Shown here: positions 60,216 to 64,000 of the stretch, in pieces | How positions within the stretch are numbered: position 1 is the first letter of the stretch | Layout of the letters: each line of letters opens with the position of its first letter | Position numbers and translations under genes: made by a program | DNA from: Acidobacteriaceae bacterium | Lineage (GTDB): Bacteria > Acidobacteriota > Terriglobia > Terriglobales > Acidobacteriaceae | Assembly: GCA_025462735.1 (NCBI GenBank) | Contig: JAOAPC010000011.1 | Span: 62,001 to 126,000 of the forward strand | Length of the DNA: 64,000 nt | Direction: 5' to 3' | Notes under the pieces: model-generated | Database searches by the model: none | Seen by the model: the letters and a program-made list of their open reading frames with translations, nothing else | Told to the model about the DNA's origin: nothing

Positions 60216-61064
60216 TCAGCCGTTGGCCGCGACCGCGCCCTCTAGCGCAACCGTCACTTCGGTTCCCTTGGCGGCGCCAGTAAGCTGCGTGGCAGCACCG
60301 CGGTTGGTGGAAATTTCCAGATACCCCATGCTGCCCAGGATAACGAACAGCTCGCCGGCAGCGCCTTCCGCGTAATTGGTTCGAATGCTGGTCACTTCGC
60401 GTTTGCCGACGGTGACTTTGAATCCGGGCGTCTTTCCTTCGAGCAGGCCGGGCACATCCTGCGCGGTGAAATTTGTAATCAGATTTCCAAACCGGTCAAC
60501 TTTCAGTACCACGCCGCGCAACGTCTTCCCATCGACGGATTTTGGCTTCGGAGCATTGAATCGCACAAAGTCTTCAATCTCCGGACCAAATTTCTCCTGC
60601 TCCACTCCCTTCGCGAGATATCCCGCGACCGGCGCAAAAATATCGCGACCGTGGAAGGTGTTGCTGACGGGTTGCAGGAAATAATGCTCGCCAGTGACGT
60701 GGCGAACGTGTACGCGTTCTTCCCGGGCATACATTAGAGAAAGCACGCCGTTGTCCGGCGCTACGAAATTGAACCCGTCGGAAGTGGCAAGGATCGGGCG
60801 CCGCGCGCTTCCTACCCCGGGATCGACCACAACCAGGTGGATCGTCCGCGCCGGAAAGTACGAGTAACTTTCGGCAAGCGCCAGCGCTCCGTCCAGAATG
60901 TCGTAGGGCTGCACCGAATGGGATATGTCGACAATCTCGGCATTGGGCGCGATATTCAAGATCACGCCTTTCATGACCCCTACAAAATGGTCGTTCAGGC
61001 CAAAGTCGGTGGTCAGGGTAACGATTGGACGGTGCGCCAAGTCAGCCTCGCGGCGGGAACTCAA
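60216..61064 (-). CDS. SAM hydroxide adenosyltransferase (DUF62 family)
   Basis: A 282-residue protein with the DUF62 pattern: PIVTLTTDFGLNDHFVGVMK at 13-32, SVQPYDILDGALALAESYSY, VVVDPGVGSARRPI (Asp81, Arg88/89), FVAPDNGVLSL, NTFHGRDIFAPVAGYL with His138, and VDRFGNLITN. Family members hydrolyse S-adenosylmethionine to adenosine and methionine using hydroxide through an Asp-Arg-His set; related enzymes halogenate SAM. The start codon is a TTG at 61064; no ATG lies near. The Asp, Arg and His needed for hydrolysis are all present. Confidence 0.88.
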   Translation of the reverse strand: MSSRREADLAHRPIVTLTTDFGLNDHFVGVMKGVILNIAPNAEIVDISHSVQPYDILDGALALAESYSYFPARTIHLVVVDPGVGSARRPILATSDGFNFVAPDNGVLSLMYAREERVHVRHVTGEHYFLQPVSNTFHGRDIFAPVAGYLAKGVEQEKFGPEIEDFVRFNAPKPKSVDGKTLRGVVLKVDRFGNLITNFTAQDVPGLLEGKTPGFKVTVGKREVTSIRTNYAEGAAGELFVILGSMGYLEISTNRGAATQLTGAAKGTEVTVALEGAVAANG

Positions 61065-61156
61065 TTCCCGGGACTAACTCGAAAGTAAAGCCTTAACCAA
61101 GGCGCGTCAAGGTACAGAAGTCATTCACCGCGAGACCTAAAGTATAGAGCTAATTC

Positions 61157-62137
61157 CTATTCGATTCTGATACTTCCCGATCCAGTCTGCACATCAATCG
61201 GTACCCCGCCGCCTCCGACTTTGCCCTTCACATCCTTCCGCCCTATGGAACCCTGCACCATAACGGGATGGGAGAGGTTGATGGATCCCGATCCGGTGTG
61301 GGCATCCAGATCGAAGGACGCATTATTTGGCAGTCTGAGCTCCACGCTGCCCGACCCTGTGCGTACCATCCATTCACCCGTGGCCTCGCCTTCAACTCGC
61401 ACGTCGCCGCTGCCAGCGTGCGCCTGCAATGATCCCTTTACGTGACGCAGCTCCAGGCCACCCGAGCCGGTTTCGGCATGCACCGATCCCGAAGCGCTTT
61501 GCTCGAGCGTCAGATGACCGCTTCCGGTCTCTCCATCGAAGCCGCCTGCAACGTTAGTCGCGTTAATGGAACCGCTCCCGGTGCGAGCATAAACGCTGCC
61601 ATTTGCGCCCTGAAGATCAATGCTCCCGGATCCGGTGTGCGCGCGCACGCCCGCCCCAATACTTGAGAATTTCAGGCTTCCAGAGCCAGTACTGGCTTCG
61701 ACGGGTCCGGCAATATCCGAAATGGTCTGGCTTCCCGAACCCGAGGAGGACCGCAGCTGGGTGCTTTCCGGAACTGTAATTTCATAGCTGATTGAAATGT
61801 TGTGTTTGAGTTCTGGATCATCAATGTGGCCGATGCGAATATCGTTTCCGCTTTGCTGAATAGGAGGATTATTTTCCAGCTTCTTCACCCGTTCCTGCGC
61901 CTGTCCGTCGCCGAACCACTCATTGGCAGATATATGTCCAACCACGTGTACCTGGTTGGACCCACCCCGATGCACCTCAATCGATCCCGACCCCGTCTCT
62001 ACCTGTAAATCCACATGCCCATTGACTTGAAGAGTGCGTTCGAACTCCCCGCGAACTGCGCTGAATGCTGGCACCGCGCACAAAGCCAAAGCTGTGACCG
62101 TGATTGCAATCGCGCCTCGTGAACTGAAAGCTCGCAT
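61157..62137 (-). CDS. Exported DUF4097-type beta-helix protein with TGSGS repeats
   Basis: A 326-residue protein with a signal peptide (GAIAITVTALALCAVPAFSA). The sequence contains ten TGSGS-like units (TGSGSIEV, TGSGSLKF, TGSGSIDL, TGSGSINA, TGSGHLTL, TGSGGLEL, AGSGDVRV, TGSGSVEL, TGSGSINL, TGSGSIRI) at a spacing of about 20 residues, which is the pattern of a right-handed beta-helix with one Gly-rich turn per rung. AGGAGG precedes the ATG. Role unknown: adhesion or envelope stress are the usual ideas for this family. The upstream gene encodes an efflux-type adaptor, with a terminator-like hairpin between. Confidence 0.85.
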   Translation of the reverse strand: MRAFSSRGAIAITVTALALCAVPAFSAVRGEFERTLQVNGHVDLQVETGSGSIEVHRGGSNQVHVVGHISANEWFGDGQAQERVKKLENNPPIQQSGNDIRIGHIDDPELKHNISISYEITVPESTQLRSSSGSGSQTISDIAGPVEASTGSGSLKFSSIGAGVRAHTGSGSIDLQGANGSVYARTGSGSINATNVAGGFDGETGSGHLTLEQSASGSVHAETGSGGLELRHVKGSLQAHAGSGDVRVEGEATGEWMVRTGSGSVELRLPNNASFDLDAHTGSGSINLSHPVMVQGSIGRKDVKGKVGGGGVPIDVQTGSGSIRIE

Positions 62138-62171
62138 GATTTCCTCCTGGGGAAATAGTCCAAAACAGATT

Positions 62172-62238
62172 CAGAAAAACGGGCACGGAACCAAGTCCGG
62201 TGACCAGTCCCGTGCCCAACTCCCGGCGTGAGCCGGGA
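62172..62238 (-). terminator. Double hairpin with T-run between adaptor and DUF4097 genes
   Basis: On the minus strand, TCCCGGC-TCAC-GCCGGGA (62238-62221) is followed by GGGCACGG ... CCGTGCCC (62217-62210 and 62188-62181) and then GTTTTT. The second stem with its T-run fits an intrinsic terminator. It lies only about 40 bases before the DUF4097 start, so it could also act as an attenuator. Confidence 0.65.
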
Positions 62239-62250
62239 ACGCATGAATCC

Positions 62251-63465
62251 CTACTGCAATATGACCTGATCGCCTTCCTTCAGCCCGTTGAGGACTTCGG
62301 TTTTGGCGCCATTAGAAATACCAATGTTGATTGCAACCTTGCGCTGCCCGTCTTTACCCTTGGAATCGGGGATTTGAACTGAAGCCTTGCGGTCTTTGTC
62401 GTAGATGATTGAGCCCTCAGGAATTTGCAGGACACTCTTGTGTTCATCGAGGATGATTTCCGCGTTGGCCGTCATCTCTGCCTTCAGCTCGCCGCCCGGA
62501 TTGTCAATGGAGACGCGGACTTCGAAGGTGGTGACGTTATCCTTTTCCACGCCCATTGGAGAAATTTTCGTGACCACGCCGGTAAAAGTCTTGTCTTTGA
62601 AGGACTCGACCTTTATTCGCGCCGGCTGTCCCATGTATACGCGTCCGATGTCGCTCTCGTCCACCTTGCCCTTGACATAAACCTTGCTTGTGTCACCGAT
62701 TGTCATTACCAGGGTTGCGCTCGATCCCAAAACCAGGATGGAGCTGACTGCGTCGCCCATTTCCACATCTCGCGAAAGCACAATGCCGTCGATCGGCGAA
62801 GTAATATCGGTATAGTTCAACTGTTCAACCAATTGCTTGAGATTGGCTTGGTCCGCTGCCACCTGGGCCTGCGACTGCGCTATTTTGGCCTGTAGCACGG
62901 TCATTTGTGCCCGCGCCACATTCTGCTTGTTGACCGCCATCCGGTAATCTTTTTCGGCATCATCGAGCGCGGATTGCGACACCACGCCGCCTCTTTGCAT
63001 TTCCAGGTTCCGTTCGTAAGAGCGTTTCAGCAGCGGCACGTCCGGGCCTTCAGCATCTACCTTGGCGCGTTCGTAATCGGCCTGTGCGCCCTTCATGCTT
63101 GCCTGTGCGGCAAGAAGCGCCGCGCGCGATTGCTCAACTCCCGCTTCGATTTCAACTTTATCGAGCTGCGCCAGAAGCTGTCCCTTTTTCACTCGGTCGC
63201 CATATTCCACATACAACTTTTTCACGATGCCGCTGGCCTTCGACTTCACTTCCACCTTGGTGATGGGCTCAACTTTTCCGGTAGCCACCACGCTCTTGGC
63301 TAAGTCGCCCTTTTCAACTTTGGCGAGTTTTGAGGGGTCAATTTTCGAACTGCCGTGCGAGAACGCGACGGCAACGCCGGCGATCAGCACAAGGACGACT
63401 ACGATGACGGAAATTATGATGATGCGATTGCGCCGCTTCTTGCGTGCGTTTACGTTGCCGTTCAC
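62251..63465 (-). CDS. HlyD/MacA-type periplasmic adaptor protein
   Basis: A 404-residue membrane fusion protein starting with GTG at 63465, with AAGGAGGA just upstream. One N-terminal helix (IIIISVIVVVLVLIAGVAVA), a lipoyl domain (VEVKSKASGIVKKLYVEYGD, VKKGQLLAQLD), a long helical hairpin (about 95-205, ALLAAQASMKGAQADYERAK), the returning lipoyl half (LNYTDITSPIDGIVLSRDVE) and a beta-barrel (PARIKVESFKDKTFTGVVTK). It would connect an inner-membrane pump with an outer-membrane channel; the MacA-type form suggests an ABC pump. The partner genes would lie on the right, outside or elsewhere; none is in the window. Confidence 0.88.
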   Translation of the reverse strand: MNGNVNARKKRRNRIIIISVIVVVLVLIAGVAVAFSHGSSKIDPSKLAKVEKGDLAKSVVATGKVEPITKVEVKSKASGIVKKLYVEYGDRVKKGQLLAQLDKVEIEAGVEQSRAALLAAQASMKGAQADYERAKVDAEGPDVPLLKRSYERNLEMQRGGVVSQSALDDAEKDYRMAVNKQNVARAQMTVLQAKIAQSQAQVAADQANLKQLVEQLNYTDITSPIDGIVLSRDVEMGDAVSSILVLGSSATLVMTIGDTSKVYVKGKVDESDIGRVYMGQPARIKVESFKDKTFTGVVTKISPMGVEKDNVTTFEVRVSIDNPGGELKAEMTANAEIILDEHKSVLQIPEGSIIYDKDRKASVQIPDSKGKDGQRKVAINIGISNGAKTEVLNGLKEGDQVILQ

Positions 63466-63761
63466 AACTCCTCCTTAACAATCCGGTCTGTCTTGCTCTT
63501 TGCTTGGCTGTCGCTCAATGATACGAGGCACTCCCGAAATTTGTTCCCCAAGGCGGTAATCCCGGATCAGAAGGCCAGAGATTGTCTGTGCCCTCTAATT
63601 AGACCAGCCAGAGGACAAAATGAAAGCAGGAAACCAGCGGTTACTTTTCAGCGTTGACGACAGCAACCGTTCCGAAAGTGGGTGGCGGGAGCGTGCTTCC
63701 AGAGCTGTACTTATTCTAGCTTCCGCAGTGGCCCGAAGAAAAACATAAAAGGAGCTTTGGA
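63466..63761. other. Divergent intergenic region
   Basis: This gap lies between the adaptor gene (leftward) and the CNNM/CorC gene (rightward) and must carry both promoters. No repeat, hairpin or gene is seen apart from the Shine-Dalgarno sequences at both ends. It becomes more AT-rich from about 63720. Confidence 0.5.
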
Positions 63762-63785
63762 ATGTTAAAATTAGGGCTTAAATGA
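63762..63785 (+). other. Seven-codon minicistron overlapping the CNNM start
   Basis: AAGGAG at 63749-63754 is placed correctly for ATG at 63762 (MLKLGLK, stop TGA at 63783-63785). This stop overlaps the next start in ATGA. The downstream ATG at 63782 is 27 bases from the Shine-Dalgarno and has an in-frame TAA just before it, so coupling is the simplest reading. Confidence 0.4.
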
Positions 63786-64000
63786 TCGCTTTTGTGCTGC
63801 TCAGGGTCTTGTTGATCGTCGCCCTGGTAGCGGCCAACGCTTTCTTTGCCGCTGCCGAGTTCGCGCTGGTCAGTGTCCGCGAAACCCGCATCGAGCAGCT
63901 TATCCGCGCCCGCCGTATCGGAGCGCGCATCCTGCAAAGACTGCACCGCAACTTGGACGAAGTCGTCAACGGTGTGCAACTTGGCGTCACCGTGGTCAGC
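63782..64000 (+). CDS. CNNM/DUF21-CBS (HlyC/CorC-like) membrane protein, 3' end outside window
   Basis: The frame runs from ATG at 63782 to the right edge without a stop (73 residues visible). MIAFVLLRVLLIVALVAANA, FFAAAEFALVSVRETRIEQL and DEVVNGVQLGVTVV are the first two helices and loop of the CNNM domain; the FFAAAEFALV/S helix with small residues is highly typical. The complete protein would have CBS domains and a CorC-type end. Members export or sense Mg2+ or act as transporters of cations. The start is preceded by an in-frame stop, which fixes the N-terminus. Confidence 0.85.
   Translation, partial: MIAFVLLRVLLIVALVAANAFFAAAEFALVSVRETRIEQLIRARRIGARILQRLHRNLDEVVNGVQLGVTVVS

Noticed and set aside
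1-64000. CRISPR array, tRNA, rRNA or insertion sequence
   Set aside because: No regularly spaced direct repeats, no cloverleaf with a CCA-end context, no rRNA stretch and no transposase were found in reading the window. A covariance search could still find a small RNA.

Overview
The window looks like chromosomal DNA of a soil-type Acidobacteriota (Terriglobia / Koribacter-like). This is an inference from gene content, not from a marker gene. The pointers are a giant Oar-type TonB-dependent receptor with a carboxypeptidase-like N-terminal domain, CRTAC1-type FG-GAP/ASPIC-UnbV proteins next to a multihaem cytochrome-TPR protein, PF10091 glucoamylase-family proteins, a TGSGS-repeat DUF4097 protein, a pseudokinase-TonB fusion, a DUF6496-type basic protein and a pilBTC-pilSR type IV pilus cluster. 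There are no rRNA or tRNA genes, no CRISPR array, no transposase and no phage genes. Coding density is high and both strands are used.

Layout. 1-4.2 kb: 3' part of glnD, three small uncharacterised genes and a secreted phosphoesterase. 4.4-12.5 kb: a glucan module, with an NdvB-like polytopic glycosyltransferase/glucoamylase protein that lacks the usual C-terminal GH94 part, an ABC exporter just upstream in the same operon, and a divergent Tat-exported PF10091 protein. 12.6-15.7 kb: a degenerate kinase fused to a TonB domain, a beta-barrel protein and an exported protein. 15.8-16.4 kb: mazEF with a palindromic operator. 16.5-29.1 kb: metabolic genes (Rieske oxygenase, bifunctional formiminotransferase-cyclodeaminase, hydantoinase/oxoprolinase HyuA-HyuB, Tat-exported F420-type oxidoreductase, SerB, amidase). 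29.4-41.8 kb: the most unusual block, with five co-directional genes for an outer-membrane receptor, a small secreted protein, a membrane-anchored pentahaem cytochrome with TPRs, and two FG-GAP/ASPIC proteins. 41.9-52.0 kb: APC permease, GH2 exo-beta-glucosaminidase, PpiD-like foldase, MalQ, MFS carrier and a HhH-GPD DNA glycosylase with a broken Fe-S motif. 52.2-59.5 kb: pilB-pilT-pilC-pilS-pilR. 59.6-64 kb: small proteins, SAM hydroxide adenosyltransferase, DUF4097 beta-helix protein, HlyD/MacA-type adaptor and the 5' end of a CNNM/CorC-family gene preceded by a seven-codon minicistron.

A second layer runs through the window: short palindromic repeats. One family (core GGGGCGG-GCCCT-CCGCCC and relatives) sits in frame inside three genes and between hyuA and hyuB. 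Another (CCTCTGTGGTTAA with its inverse) occurs three times in intergenic gaps, twice between convergent genes. These are the strongest candidates for something not explained by ordinary gene annotation, together with the receptor-cytochrome-CRTAC1 locus and the pseudokinase-TonB fusion.

All function calls come from reading motifs and family resemblance by eye. No database search was run.
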